Positions 1 to 8,407 of a DNA stretch of 16,062 nt are shown piece after piece. Origin of the DNA: Alphaproteobacteria bacterium (lineage in GTDB: Bacteria > Pseudomonadota > Alphaproteobacteria > VGEJ01); contig VGEJ01000024.1 of NCBI GenBank assembly GCA_016869335.1, positions 1 to 16,062 on the forward strand. Direction: 5' to 3'. The translations under genes were made by a program, and so were the position numbers. The stretch's first letter is position 1. Every line of letters begins with the position of its first letter. Under the pieces are notes generated by a model. That model was not told the DNA's origin. It did not search any database and saw nothing but the letters and a program-made list of their open reading frames with translations.

Positions 1-1491
1 CTTGACCTCGTCGTACTTGAGATCGGTGGTCAGCAGCCCGACGGCGGAGGTGATGCCGGGGAACGCCGGGACGACCACCTCGGGGATGCTCAGCATCGCG
101 GCAACTTCGGCGCCGTGCAGCGGGCCTGCGCCGCCGAACGCGACCAGACTGTGCTCGCGCGGGTCGATCCCCTTCTGGACCGTGCGCGAGCGAATGGCGT
201 TGGCCATGTTGGCATTGAGGATGGTGACGACGCCTTCGGCCGCCTCGATGAAATCGAGGCCGAGCCGGTTGGCGAGCCGTGTGATGGCCTCGCGGGCCGC
301 GCCATCATCGAGCGGCATTTCGCCGCCGAGGAAGTTGTCGCGGTCGAGCCGCCCCAGCACGAGATTGGCATCGGTCACGGTCGTCTCGGTACCGCCGCGA
401 CCGTAGGCGGCAGGCCCGGGCCGGGCGCCGGCCGAGCGCGGTCCGACCTTGAACGCGCCGGCCCGATCGACATAGGCGATCGAGCCACCACCGGCGCCGA
501 TCGTGCGGATGTCGATCATCGGCACCATGACCGGGAAGCCGGCGATCCAGGTGTCGCGGGCCGAGGCCTCGCCGAAGGTTCCCTCATGCACCAGCCCGAT
601 ATCGGCGCTCGTACCGCCAACATCGAAGGTGATCAGGTTGCGCCGACCGGAGAGCGCCCCGGTCCAGGCGCCGCCGAGCACCCCGGCGGCCGGCCCCGAC
701 ATCAGGGTGTACACCGGCTTCTCGGCGACCAGCGCCGCGGTCGCGACGCCTCCGTTCGAGCGCATGATGCGCAGGTCGCCGCCGATGCCGGCGCGCCTGA
801 GCGCGCCCTCGAGGCCCTCCATGTAGGCGCGCACCTTCGGCCCGATGAAGGCATTGAGGGCGGCGGTCGTAAAGCGCTCGAACTCGCGAAACTGCGGCGA
901 GACCGAGGCCGATGTGGTGACAAAGGCACCGGGGTGTTCGGCCTGCATCAGCGCCTTGGCGCGCTCCTCGTGGCTCGGGTCGATGTAGGAGAACAGGAAG
1001 CACACGGCGATCGCCTCGACGCCCTCGGCCTTGAGCGCGCGGGCGGCCACGCGGACCTCGGCCTCATCGAGCGGTAGCAGCACATCGCCGCGCGGTGGGC
1101 GGATGCGCTCGGTCACCACCTTGCGGTGACGGCGACGCACCAGCTCGCGGTCTTGCCACGGGATCTCCTGGCGGATCGAATAGTGCTGCGGCCGCTGATG
1201 GCGGCCGATGTGCAGGATGTCGCGGTAGCCCTTGGTGGTGACCACGCCGGTCCTGGCGCCCTTGTGCTCGAGGATGGCGTTGGTCGCGATCGTGGTGCCG
1301 TGCAGGACATGGTCGATCGCCGCTGCCGCGATGGTGCTGCGCCGACACAGTTCGAGAATGCCAGCAACGACACCCTCCGCCGGGTTGTCCGGCGTTGTCG
1401 CCACCTTGTGCACCGCGGTGCGGTTGCCATCGGTGTCGTAGAGAACGAGATCCGTGAACGTGCCGCCGACATCGACGCCGATCAACTTCAT
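1..1491 (-). CDS. hyuA: Hydantoinase/oxoprolinase alpha subunit HyuA, copy 1 (3' end off the window)
   Basis: This is the ATPase subunit of the HyuA/HyuB family (N-methylhydantoinase, 5-oxoprolinase, acetone carboxylase relatives), which uses ATP to activate a cyclic amide or ureide. The reading frame opens with [17 protein letters not shown], the first phosphate-binding motif of the ASKHA fold. [36 protein letters not shown] (second phosphate motif), GAGGGSI and [13 protein letters not shown] follow in order. I see 497 codons; family members run to about 690, so roughly 190 C-terminal residues lie beyond position 1. The ATG at 1491 is preceded by GGTGAGGGA, which overlaps the livM stop (1502-1504); another ATG at 1496 is out of frame and hits a stop at once. 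The frame is intact to the edge. It is about 75% identical to the copy at 6326 over the first 120 residues (counted by eye). Last visible gene of the transporter operon; its hyuB partner, if it has one, would be off the left edge. Confidence 0.93.
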   Translation of the reverse strand, partial: MKLIGVDVGGTFTDLVLYDTDGNRTAVHKVATTPDNPAEGVVAGILELCRRSTIAAAAIDHVLHGTTIATNAILEHKGARTGVVTTKGYRDILHIGRHQRPQHYSIRQEIPWQDRELVRRRHRKVVTERIRPPRGDVLLPLDEAEVRVAARALKAEGVEAIAVCFLFSYIDPSHEERAKALMQAEHPGAFVTTSASVSPQFREFERFTTAALNAFIGPKVRAYMEGLEGALRRAGIGGDLRIMRSNGGVATAALVAEKPVYTLMSGPAAGVLGGAWTGALSGRRNLITFDVGGTSADIGLVHEGTFGEASARDTWIAGFPVMVPMIDIRTIGAGGGSIAYVDRAGAFKVGPRSAGARPGPAAYGRGGTETTVTDANLVLGRLDRDNFLGGEMPLDDGAAREAITRLANRLGLDFIEAAEGVVTILNANMANAIRSRTVQKGIDPREHSLVAFGGAGPLHGAEVAAMLSIPEVVVPAFPGITSAVGLLTTDLKYDEVK

Positions 1492-1501
1492 GCCATGTCC
1501 C

Positions 1502-2566
1502 TCACCCTTGCGCACCCACCACGCGGTCGTGCCGTTTGCCGCCGAGCTGCGCCGGCAGCGTGAACTCGTTGCCGCCCATGATACCGGCCGGCCGGAAGAT
1601 CAGAATGCCGAGCATGAAGATCGCCAGCGCCACCTCTGTCAAGCCGACCGGCGCGGCCACCACGACGTCACCGATCGTGAAGCCGGCCTCGATGCGGCGG
1701 AACACTTCTGTCACCGTGGTCACCGCGATGACCCCGACAACCGCTCCGGCCAGGCTGTTGCGACCGCCAATCACCAGCATCGCCAGGGTGATGACGGTGA
1801 TATTGAGGAAGAAGGCATCGGCCGACAGAATGCCGAGGTAATGGCCGTGCAGCACCCCGGCCAACGCCACGAAGAACGCGCTGAGGGCAAAGGCCAGGAT
1901 GCGCAGCCCGTAGATGCCGATGCCGACCGCCTTGGCGGCGACCTCGTCCTCGCGTGAACCCTGCAGCCGGAGCCCATAGCGCGAGCGCTGGAACGCGTGG
2001 GCGACCACGATGGCGGCGATGGCAACGCCAAGCGCGATCCACAGGTTAGTGTAGACCGGCACCCCGATAAGCGAACTCTTGCCGCCGGTCAGCCCATCCC
2101 AGTTGCCGATCATAGCGATGATCGCGGCCAAGACCGCGAAGGTGCCTATGCTTGCCGACACGCCGGCGAGACGGAAGAGCGGCACGCCGATCAGCGCCGC
2201 CGCCGCGGCCGCGACGCCGGCGGCGATCACTGCCGCCTCGAGCTGCGACACCTGGGCCTGGGCGATGAACGCCGGGAGATCGGGCAGCCGCATGCGCTTG
2301 AGCGCCGCCGGCATGGTGAACCAGGCCGAGACATAGGCGCCGATGGCCATGAACGAGGCGTGGCCGAACGACACCACGCCGGAGTTGCCGATGAACATCG
2401 AGAGCCCGACCACGATGACGAGCTTGATCAAACCATCGGTCACGGTGCGCTGGAGCGAGCCTGAACCGAACGAGGCGAGGACGACGATCACGACGATGAG
2501 CGCGACCGGCACGAACACCGGCCAGAGCCGCTCGCGCCACGATCCGAAGAGCCGCTCGGCAGCCAT
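1502..2566 (-). CDS. livM: Branched-chain amino acid-type ABC transporter permease LivM
   Basis: Inner-membrane permease of the HAAT (hydrophobic amino acid/amide) ABC importer family, 354 residues, a normal LivM length. About nine or ten hydrophobic stretches are visible. The LivM hallmark [13 protein letters not shown] lies near residues 66-78. The cytoplasmic coupling loop [13 protein letters not shown] follows in the middle of the protein and should contact the ATPases. The C-terminal tail after [10 protein letters not shown] is polar and cytoplasmic. The ATG at 2566 directly abuts the livH stop (TAG, 2567-2569) with GGGAGCGGG upstream, so translation is probably coupled. Together with LivH it forms the transmembrane pore. 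Family membership is clear. The transported substrate is not readable here; the flanking hyu genes suggest a ureide or hydantoin rather than leucine, isoleucine or valine. Confidence 0.93.
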   Translation of the reverse strand: MAAERLFGSWRERLWPVFVPVALIVVIVVLASFGSGSLQRTVTDGLIKLVIVVGLSMFIGNSGVVSFGHASFMAIGAYVSAWFTMPAALKRMRLPDLPAFIAQAQVSQLEAAVIAAGVAAAAAALIGVPLFRLAGVSASIGTFAVLAAIIAMIGNWDGLTGGKSSLIGVPVYTNLWIALGVAIAAIVVAHAFQRSRYGLRLQGSREDEVAAKAVGIGIYGLRILAFALSAFFVALAGVLHGHYLGILSADAFFLNITVITLAMLVIGGRNSLAGAVVGVIAVTTVTEVFRRIEAGFTIGDVVVAAPVGLTEVALAIFMLGILIFRPAGIMGGNEFTLPAQLGGKRHDRVVGAQG

Positions 2567-3451
2567 CTAGACCCGCTCCCGCGCCCAGCGCACGACGATG
2601 AAGCCCTGCGGCCGGATCAGCAGCACCGCGAACAGGATGGCGAACAGGAAGGCATCGCGGAACAGGCGCAGCTCGAGCGGCAGCACGATCTGCAGGACGA
2701 CCGCGAGACAGCCGATGACGAAACCCCCGACCGCCGCCCCGAGCAGGCTGCCGAGCCCGCCGAGCACCGTCGCCACGAACCCGAACAGCGCCGGCTGCAG
2801 GCCGGTCTGCGGTAGAATCACGCCGATCTGGGTGATGTAGAGGAGAGACACCACGCTGGCGAGGAAGCCGCTGGTGGCGAACGCGGTCACCGCCACGGCG
2901 GTCGCGCCGATGCCGACGAGCTGGGCCATGCGGAAATCCTCCGCCGCCGCCCGCATCTGGATGCCAAAGCGCGTGCGTTTCAGGAATAGCGTGACCGCGA
3001 CGAGGAGGACGATCGTCACCACGATGATGACGGTTTGCAGGTACGTGATGCGCAGGCCGCTGAACTCGATCGGCTGGCTCAGCGAGGGCAGGAAGTTCAC
3101 ACCCTTGGTGTTGCCGCCGAAGATCAACAGCAGCACGTTCTGCAACAGGTAGCTCACCGCGAACGAGGCGATCAACAGCGTCGGCAGGCTCGCCTGACGC
3201 AGCGGCCGGAACGCCAGCCGTTCCATCACGAGCGCGAGCAGGATCACGAACAGGAGCGTCAGGATCGCCGTCGCGAGTGGCGGCGCGTCGGCCAGCACCA
3301 CCATAGCGTAGCCGCCGATCGTGATCAGTTCGCCGTGCGCGAAGTTGATCAGGCGCATGATGCCGAAGATCAGGCCGATGCCGAGCGCCATCAGCGCAAA
3401 CAGCCCGCCGATGCTGACGGCATCGAGCACGCCCTGCAGCAGAATCGTCAT
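2567..3451 (-). CDS. livH: Branched-chain amino acid-type ABC transporter permease LivH
   Basis: Second pore subunit of the HAAT-type importer, 294 residues, matching the usual LivH length. It begins MTILLQGVLDAVSIGGLFAL and contains the family motif LINFAHGELITIGGYAM near residues 35-51. The coupling loop RAAAEDFRMAQLVGI sits in the middle, and the rest is mostly hydrophobic, consistent with eight or so membrane segments. It ends in a short basic tail (RWARERV). The ATG at 3451 overlaps the livF stop as ATGA and is preceded by a G-rich tract that can act as a ribosome binding site. The gene lies between livF and livM, as expected for one complex. Only the substrate assignment is open. Confidence 0.93.
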   Translation of the reverse strand: MTILLQGVLDAVSIGGLFALMALGIGLIFGIMRLINFAHGELITIGGYAMVVLADAPPLATAILTLLFVILLALVMERLAFRPLRQASLPTLLIASFAVSYLLQNVLLLIFGGNTKGVNFLPSLSQPIEFSGLRITYLQTVIIVVTIVLLVAVTLFLKRTRFGIQMRAAAEDFRMAQLVGIGATAVAVTAFATSGFLASVVSLLYITQIGVILPQTGLQPALFGFVATVLGGLGSLLGAAVGGFVIGCLAVVLQIVLPLELRLFRDAFLFAILFAVLLIRPQGFIVVRWARERV

Positions 3452-4200
3452 GTCGGGCTGGCCCCCCGGTCGCCGCGCTTCATGCCCGCGAAGCCAAAAT
3501 AAGCCTCCTCGAAGCGCGGCGCCTGGAGCAGCTCGGCCGATGTCCCCTGCATCTCGATGCTGCCAGTACGCAGGACGTAGGTGCGATCGGAAACGGCGAG
3601 CGCGCGGTGCACGTTCTGCTCGACCAGGAGGATGGTGATGCCCTCGGAGCGCAACCGGGCCAGGATGCGGTAGACGAGATCGACGACGAGCGGCGCCAGC
3701 CCGAGCGATGGCTCGTCCAGAAGCAGGAGGCGCGGCCGCGCGAGCAGCGCGCGAGCGATCGCCAGCTGCTGCTGTTCACCGCCCGAGAGCCGCCCGGCCG
3801 GGCGATCGAGGCGCTCGCGCAGCGCCGGGAAGTGGCCGAGCATGCGCTCGATGTCAGCGGCAATGGCCGCGCGGTCGGTGCGCGTGCTCGCGCCGACCTT
3901 GAGGTTTTCGTGGACGGTGAGGCTGGAGAAGATGCGGCGGCCCTCGGGTACCAGCGAAATGCCGCGCTGCACGATTCGTTTGGGACCGAGGCTGAGGAGC
4001 GAGGTTCCCTCGAACACGACGGATCCGCCGCGCGGCGTGACGCCACCGGTGATCGCGGCCATGAGGGTCGACTTGCCGGCGCCGTTCGGACCGATGACGC
4101 TGACCACCTCGCCGCTCCCGACGGAGAGCGACACGCCGCGGAGCGCCGCGATCGAGCCGTAACTGACTTGAAGTCCGGCGACCGCGAGCATCGACGTCAC
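3448..4200 (-). CDS. livF: ABC transporter ATP-binding protein LivF
   Basis: One of two nucleotide-binding subunits that drive the importer from the cytoplasmic face; 250 residues. Walker A GPNGAGKST is at about 37-45. The ABC signature is LSGGEQQQLAIARAL, followed by Walker B LLLLDEPSLGLAP and the switch region LLVEQNVHRAL. The phrase LVPEGRRIFSSLTVHENL is characteristic of LivF rather than LivG. The longest start is GTG at 4200, which overlaps the livG stop as GTGA; an in-frame ATG three codons later (4191) starts at the usual conserved core, MLAVAGLQVSYG. I prefer the GTG because of the overlap, but neither has a strong ribosome binding site. All ATPase motifs are intact. Confidence 0.93.
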   Translation of the reverse strand: MTSMLAVAGLQVSYGSIAALRGVSLSVGSGEVVSVIGPNGAGKSTLMAAITGGVTPRGGSVVFEGTSLLSLGPKRIVQRGISLVPEGRRIFSSLTVHENLKVGASTRTDRAAIAADIERMLGHFPALRERLDRPAGRLSGGEQQQLAIARALLARPRLLLLDEPSLGLAPLVVDLVYRILARLRSEGITILLVEQNVHRALAVSDRTYVLRTGSIEMQGTSAELLQAPRFEEAYFGFAGMKRGDRGASPT

Positions 4201-4931
4201 GCCGATCCGAGGTAGGCGTTACGCACCGCCGGGTTGCGCTGCACCTCTTCGGGCGTGCCGATGGCGATGGTCTGGCCCTGATCGAGCACCTGGACGCGGT
4301 CGCACAGGCCCATGATGAGGCCGACGTTGTGCTCGATCACCAGGACGCCGCAGCCGAAGTCACGGTGAATGCTGGCGATGGTGTGCATGAGGTCTTCGGC
4401 CTCGGCCTCGTTCAGGCCGGCCGCGGGCTCATCGAGCAACAGGAAGGCGGGTGAGGTCGCCAGCGCCCTGGCAATGCCAATCCGACGTTCCAGGCCGTAT
4501 GGGAGCGCATCGGCCCGCGCATCGGCTAGCTCCGCGAGCGCCAGCGTCGCCATGACCTCATAGGCCTTGCGCCGGCCGGCGCGTCGTCCATCGCCGCAGC
4601 CGACCGCCCCCATCTCGACGTTCTCGAGCACGCTAAGGCCGTGGAACAGCCGCACCGACTGGAACGTGCGGGCGAGCCCGGCGCGCGCGATCCGGTGCGG
4701 CGACCAGGTCGTCGTCTCGCGTTCGTTCAACCACACGCGGCCAGCAGCCGGCCGCTGGAAACCGGTGAGCACGTTGACCAGTGTCGTCTTGCCGGCGCCG
4801 TTGGGTCCGATCAGCCCGAGTATCTCGGCACGATGCAAGACGAAGTCCACATCGTTGATGGCAGTGAGCCCTTCGAAGTGGACGAACACGTTGCGGGCGC
4901 TGACCCGCCCGGGCGCGGCCTGCTCGGACAT
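4197..4931 (-). CDS. livG: ABC transporter ATP-binding protein LivG
   Basis: Second ATPase of the importer, 244 residues from the chosen ATG (MSEQAAPGRV). Walker A GPNGAGKTT is at about 42-50. RTFQSVRLFHGLSVLENV is the LivG-type Q-loop region. The ABC signature is the LivG variant LPYGLERRIGIARAL, and Walker B is FLLLDEPAAGLNEAE, followed by VLVIEHN. The frame stays open upstream to 5024, which would overlap the binding-protein gene; an ATG at 4970 would add MRPGRRGPASPP, which does not look like family sequence. The ATG at 4931 begins just before the conserved core. No Shine-Dalgarno is visible ahead of it, because the start lies ten bases downstream of a strong stem-loop (4942-4968). This makes the start less certain than the identity. 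Confidence 0.92.
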   Translation of the reverse strand: MSEQAAPGRVSARNVFVHFEGLTAINDVDFVLHRAEILGLIGPNGAGKTTLVNVLTGFQRPAAGRVWLNERETTTWSPHRIARAGLARTFQSVRLFHGLSVLENVEMGAVGCGDGRRAGRRKAYEVMATLALAELADARADALPYGLERRIGIARALATSPAFLLLDEPAAGLNEAEAEDLMHTIASIHRDFGCGVLVIEHNVGLIMGLCDRVQVLDQGQTIAIGTPEEVQRNPAVRNAYLGSA

Positions 4932-4941
4932 GATTGGCGGG

Positions 4942-4968
4942 GAGGCCGGGCCACGGCGGCCCGGCCTC
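4942..4968 (-). promoter_or_regulatory. Stem-loop between the binding-protein gene and livG
   Basis: Positions 4942-4952 and 4958-4968 are perfect inverted complements (11 bp, ten of them G:C) around a 5-base loop. In the minus-strand transcript the stem is GAGGCCGGGCC paired with GGCCCGGCCTC. It starts 16 bases after the binding-protein stop and ends 10 bases before the livG ATG. No T-run follows, so it is not a classical intrinsic terminator. Stem-loops at this place in other binding-protein-dependent transporter operons protect the upstream message and lower expression of the ATPase and permease genes; that role is inferred here. Confidence 0.8.
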
Positions 4969-4984
4969 ATCCACGCGCCGTCGC

Positions 4985-6163
4985 CTAGAGCTTCGGCGCC
5001 GGGACCTTCGCCGGCACGTGCCACTCGATGGCGGCGTGCTTGCCGTTCTGCACCTGCATGATGAGCTGTCCGCGGCCGAGGTTGATGTGCAGGTCCGGGG
5101 AGTAGCTCGTCTTGCCGACGATCAGCTCCTCGTCCTTGAACTTCTCGTACTCGGCCACCAGCGCTTCGCCATTCGTCGAGCCGGCCCGCTCGGCGGCGAC
5201 CTTGAACGCCTGGATGACGGCGTAGCCAGTGATCGCCTGCGAGGAGATCGGCTTGTCACCGTACTTGGCGATGAAGCGCTCCATGAAACCCTTCACCACC
5301 GGGTTGGGATCGTCGCCGAACAGAGAGCCGTAGGCGCCGTAGTAGAACTCGCTGAGATCAGGCGTGGCCTGCAGCCAGTTGTCGCCATCCATGGAGTCGG
5401 AGGCGAGCAGCGGCTGGGTGATGCCGGCGTCACGCAGCTGCTTGACGATGCCCACACCGGGGCCGCCCGAGCACAGGCGGATGAAGTCGGGCTGCGTCGG
5501 CAGTGCCTTTATGCGGCTGATCGCGGCCGGGAATGTGCCGTCGGTGCCGAGGAAGCTGTCCTCGCCGACGACGCTCTCGGCGCCGGCGAGCTCGACCCAG
5601 CGCTCCTTGAAGTAGCCGCACACCGACTTGGTGTACTCAGCGATCGTGTCCATCAGGATGTAGGTGGTCTTCCATCCCTTCTTGTTGAACGCCCACTCGG
5701 CCTCGTTGGCGGCGATGGCGGGCGTTCCGGTCGCCATGGTGAAAGCGAACCTGCCGATGCCCTGGACGCCGAACTTCGGGTCGGCGGCGCAGGTGCCAAA
5801 GGCCACGACGCCAGCGTTGTTGGCGGTGAAGGCGGCCGGTCCGCCGAAGTCGAGGTCGCACGAGGCGATCACCAGCTGGGCACCCTGGTCAAGCACTTCC
5901 TGGGCCGCCCGGGCGCTGCCCGCCGGGTCGGTCTTGGTATCGGACACCACCAGCTTGAGCTGGCGGCCGAGCACGCCGCCCTGGGCGTTGATGTCCTCGA
6001 TGCCCATCTCGACGCCCTTGAATGGGCCGTCATCGTACTGGACCATCCAGCCGGTACGGGCCACGGCAGCGCCGATGATGATGGGGTCCTCGGCCGCCGC
6101 CACTCCGCTCAACAGCACGGCGGCTACCGCCGCGGTCGCACTCAGAATCCACCTCTTGCTCAC
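4985..6163 (-). CDS. Periplasmic substrate-binding protein of the ABC importer (LivJ/LivK-like, Peripla_BP_6 type)
   Basis: Captures substrate in the periplasm and delivers it to LivHM. It is 392 residues, a usual length. The start is GTG at 6163 with an excellent ribosome binding site, GGGAGGAAA, five bases upstream. Residues 1-24 form a signal peptide (positive MSKR, hydrophobic core, cleavage probably after GVAAA before EDP). The mature start, PIIIGAAVARTG, then VEMGIEDINAQGGVLGRQLKLVVSDTKTDP, is typical of the type I fold seen in leucine- and amide-binding proteins. Four cysteines are visible at about 102, 125, 182 and 231, which could form periplasmic disulfides. It is first in the operon, divergent from hyuA copy 2, and separated from livG by a stem-loop. 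The ligand is unknown; the neighbours suggest a hydantoin, N-carbamoyl amino acid or related amide. Confidence 0.9.
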   Translation of the reverse strand: MSKRWILSATAAVAAVLLSGVAAAEDPIIIGAAVARTGWMVQYDDGPFKGVEMGIEDINAQGGVLGRQLKLVVSDTKTDPAGSARAAQEVLDQGAQLVIASCDLDFGGPAAFTANNAGVVAFGTCAADPKFGVQGIGRFAFTMATGTPAIAANEAEWAFNKKGWKTTYILMDTIAEYTKSVCGYFKERWVELAGAESVVGEDSFLGTDGTFPAAISRIKALPTQPDFIRLCSGGPGVGIVKQLRDAGITQPLLASDSMDGDNWLQATPDLSEFYYGAYGSLFGDDPNPVVKGFMERFIAKYGDKPISSQAITGYAVIQAFKVAAERAGSTNGEALVAEYEKFKDEELIVGKTSYSPDLHINLGRGQLIMQVQNGKHAAIEWHVPAKVPAPKL

Positions 6164-6211
6164 CCTTTCCTCCCTGGTTCTGACCCGGTTGCGCCGGGCT
6201 CGGGTGCCGCG

Positions 6212-6240
6212 ATATTAGACCGGACACACCGGCCGGCAAA
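6212..6240 (-). promoter_or_regulatory. Possible promoter for the binding-protein/liv/hyuA operon
   Basis: The only AT-rich patch in the first part of the divergent region is gatattaga. On the minus strand it reads TCTAATATC and offers a -10-like TCTAAT (6219-6214) or TAATAT (6217-6212). A -35-like TTGCCG lies at 6239-6234, 16 bases from TAATAT. Matches are 4 of 6 for each box in this pairing, so the call is tentative. It would give a leader of about 40 bases before the GTG at 6163. Confidence 0.35.
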
Positions 6241-6286
6241 ACGCTATCGCCGCAACGGCCGCCCGCTCCAGGACGCGGGAGAATCC

Positions 6287-6292
6287 TATACT
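6287..6292 (+). promoter_or_regulatory. Probable -10 element for the hyuA-hyuB-carbamoylase operon
   Basis: TATACT matches the sigma-70 -10 consensus at 5 of 6 positions and stands out in GC-rich surroundings. Transcription would begin near 6299, about 27 bases before the hyuA ATG. No TTGACA-like box lies 16-18 bases upstream (the bases there are cgctcc or similar), so an activator may be needed. No regulator gene is present in the window. Confidence 0.5.
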
Positions 6293-6325
6293 GTGGCGCC
6301 GCGGGGAAGCGAGTAGGGTAAAGCC

Positions 6326-8407
6326 ATGTATCTGGTCGGGGTCGACGTCGGCGGCACGTTCACCGACGTGGTGCTCGCCAATACCGAGGGGGAGCGCACG
6401 TTCGTCCACAAGGTGGCGACGACGCCTGAGGACCCCGCGCAGGGCGTGATGCGCGGTATCCGAGAGCTGTGCGAGCGCCATGGCCTGGCGCCCGCGAGCA
6501 TCGATCACGTCTATCATGGCACCACGATCGCGACCAATGCGGTACTCGAGTACAAGGGAGCCGAGACCGGCGTCATCACCACTGCCGGGTATCGCGACAT
6601 CCTGCACATCGGACGCCACCAGCGGCCGCAGCACTACTCGATCATGCAGGAGATCCCATGGCAGGACCGGCCGCTGGCCAAGCGCCGGCATCGCAAGGTG
6701 GTGCGCGAGCGCCTGATCCCGCCGCAAGGCGCCGTGCTGGTGCCGCTCAACGAGGAGGATGTCCGCGCCGCGGCTCGGGCGCTCAAGGCCGAGGGCATCA
6801 GCGCCATCGCCATCTGCTTTCTGTTCTCCTATCTCAACCCGGTGCACGAGGAGCGGGCCAAGGCGATCATCGCCGAGGAGTGCCCGGAAGCCTTCATCTG
6901 CACCTCGGCCGCCGTGTCGCCGCAGTTCCGCGAGTTCGAGCGCTTCACCACGGCGGCGATGAACGCCTTCATCGGGCCGGCGGTGGGTACGTATGTCGCC
7001 AACCTCGCAGCCGGTCTCGCGCACTCGGGTCTCAAGGCCGATCTGCGCATCATGCGCTCCAACGGCGGCGTCGCGACGCCCGAGATGGTGGCCGAGAAAC
7101 CCGTGCTCACGCTGCTTTCGGGCCCCGCCGCCGGCGTGCTCGGCGGCGCCTGGGCGGGTGCACTCTCCGGGCGTCAAAGCGTCATCACTTTCGATGTCGG
7201 CGGCACCAGCGCCGATATCGGGGTCGTCACCGAGGGCCGCTTCGGCGAGGCCACCGCGCGCGACACCTGGATCGCCGGCTACCCGGTCATGGTGCCGATG
7301 ATCGACCTCCACACCATCGGTGCGGGCGGCGGCTCGATCGCCGCGATTGACCCCGGCGGCGGCTTCCAGGTCGGCCCGCGCTCGGCCGGCGCCCGGCCCG
7401 GACCCGCGGCCTACGGGCTGGGCGGTCGCGCGCCCACGGTCACCGACGCCAACCTGGTGCTCGGCCGCCTGGACAAGGACAGTTTCCTCGGCGGCGCCAT
7501 GGCCCTCGATGAGGCCGCGGCGCGGGATGTCGTCGGCGAGTTTGCCGACCGTCTGGGCATCTCGCCGCTTGAAGCGGCCGAGGGCATTGTCACGGTGCTG
7601 AACAGCAACATGGCGAACGCGATCCGCTCACGCACCGTGCAGAAGGGCATCGACCCACGCGACTACGTGCTGGTCGCCTTCGGCGGCGCCGGCCCGCTGC
7701 ACGGGGCCGAGGTCGCCCAGATGCTCAGCATCCCCGAGATCATCGTTCCGCCCCATCCCGGCATCACCTCGGCGGTCGGCCTCCTGACGACCGAGATCAA
7801 GTACGACGCCGTGCGTACCGAGTTCCAGGTGTCCTCACAGCTCGACCTCGAGCGGCTCGACCGCGACTACGCCACCATGGAGGCCGAGATTCGCGGCCAG
7901 TTCGCGCGCGACGGCATCGCCCCGGCGAGCGCCCGTTTCGAGCGCTTTGGCGATCTGCGCTATGTCGGGCAGGGCTATGAGCTGCGTATCGCGGTACCCG
8001 GCGGCGCCCTGTCGCCGGCCGCGCTGGAGGAGGTGTTTGGTCGCTTCCACCGCCAGCACGAAGCCGAGTACGGCCACGCGTTCCCCACCAGCCCGGTCGA
8101 GATCGTCAACATCCTCGCGATCGGTATCGGGCCGGTGCCGAAGATCGGCCGGCCGGCCGCACCCGCCGGCGGCTCCCTCGCCGGGGCGCTGCGCAAGACC
8201 GACCGCACGGTGTTCCGGGTCGACGGCCGCCTCGCCGAGTGGGACACCCGCTTCTTCGAGCGCGCCCGGCTTCCGGTCGGCGAGCCGATCGCGGGGCCGA
8301 CGATCATTCTCCAGGCCGACTCGACCACGGTGGTGCCGCCCGGAGTCGAGGCGTGCGCCGATCCGCACGGAAACCTCGTTCTCGCGCTGCCGAGGGGGGC
8401 GCCATGA
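6326..8407 (+). CDS. hyuA: Hydantoinase/oxoprolinase alpha subunit HyuA, copy 2
   Basis: Complete 693-residue ATPase subunit of an ATP-dependent hydantoinase, normal for the family. The N-terminal Hydant_A_N domain starts with [11 protein letters not shown] (residues 4-14, phosphate motif 1). HGTTIATNA and [14 protein letters not shown] follow. [11 protein letters not shown] (289-299) is phosphate motif 2, and [12 protein letters not shown] (452-463) is the adenosine-side motif. The final 190 or so residues form the C-terminal domain. In characterised relatives this subunit binds ATP and works with HyuB to open a five-membered ring and give an N-carbamoyl amino acid (hydantoinases) or an open-chain acid (oxoprolinase). 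The ATG at 6326 has only a weak site (AGGGTAAAG). Its TGA overlaps the hyuB ATG as ATGA. It is closely similar to the divergent copy at 1-1491. Choosing hydantoinase over oxoprolinase rests on the downstream carbamoylase. Confidence 0.94.
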   Translation: MYLVGVDVGGTFTDVVLANTEGERTFVHKVATTPEDPAQGVMRGIRELCERHGLAPASIDHVYHGTTIATNAVLEYKGAETGVITTAGYRDILHIGRHQRPQHYSIMQEIPWQDRPLAKRRHRKVVRERLIPPQGAVLVPLNEEDVRAAARALKAEGISAIAICFLFSYLNPVHEERAKAIIAEECPEAFICTSAAVSPQFREFERFTTAAMNAFIGPAVGTYVANLAAGLAHSGLKADLRIMRSNGGVATPEMVAEKPVLTLLSGPAAGVLGGAWAGALSGRQSVITFDVGGTSADIGVVTEGRFGEATARDTWIAGYPVMVPMIDLHTIGAGGGSIAAIDPGGGFQVGPRSAGARPGPAAYGLGGRAPTVTDANLVLGRLDKDSFLGGAMALDEAAARDVVGEFADRLGISPLEAAEGIVTVLNSNMANAIRSRTVQKGIDPRDYVLVAFGGAGPLHGAEVAQMLSIPEIIVPPHPGITSAVGLLTTEIKYDAVRTEFQVSSQLDLERLDRDYATMEAEIRGQFARDGIAPASARFERFGDLRYVGQGYELRIAVPGGALSPAALEEVFGRFHRQHEAEYGHAFPTSPVEIVNILAIGIGPVPKIGRPAAPAGGSLAGALRKTDRTVFRVDGRLAEWDTRFFERARLPVGEPIAGPTIILQADSTTVVPPGVEACADPHGNLVLALPRGAP

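Noticed and set aside
4931..5024. An N-terminal extension of livG starting at 5024 or 4970
   Set aside because: It would overlap the binding-protein gene or translate the stem-loop, has no ribosome binding site, and adds residues unlike the family.
4934..6316. A 460-codon plus-strand open frame opposite the binding protein
   Set aside because: The minus strand encodes an obvious binding protein with signal peptide and a strong ribosome binding site. The opposite frame has low-complexity composition and no motifs.
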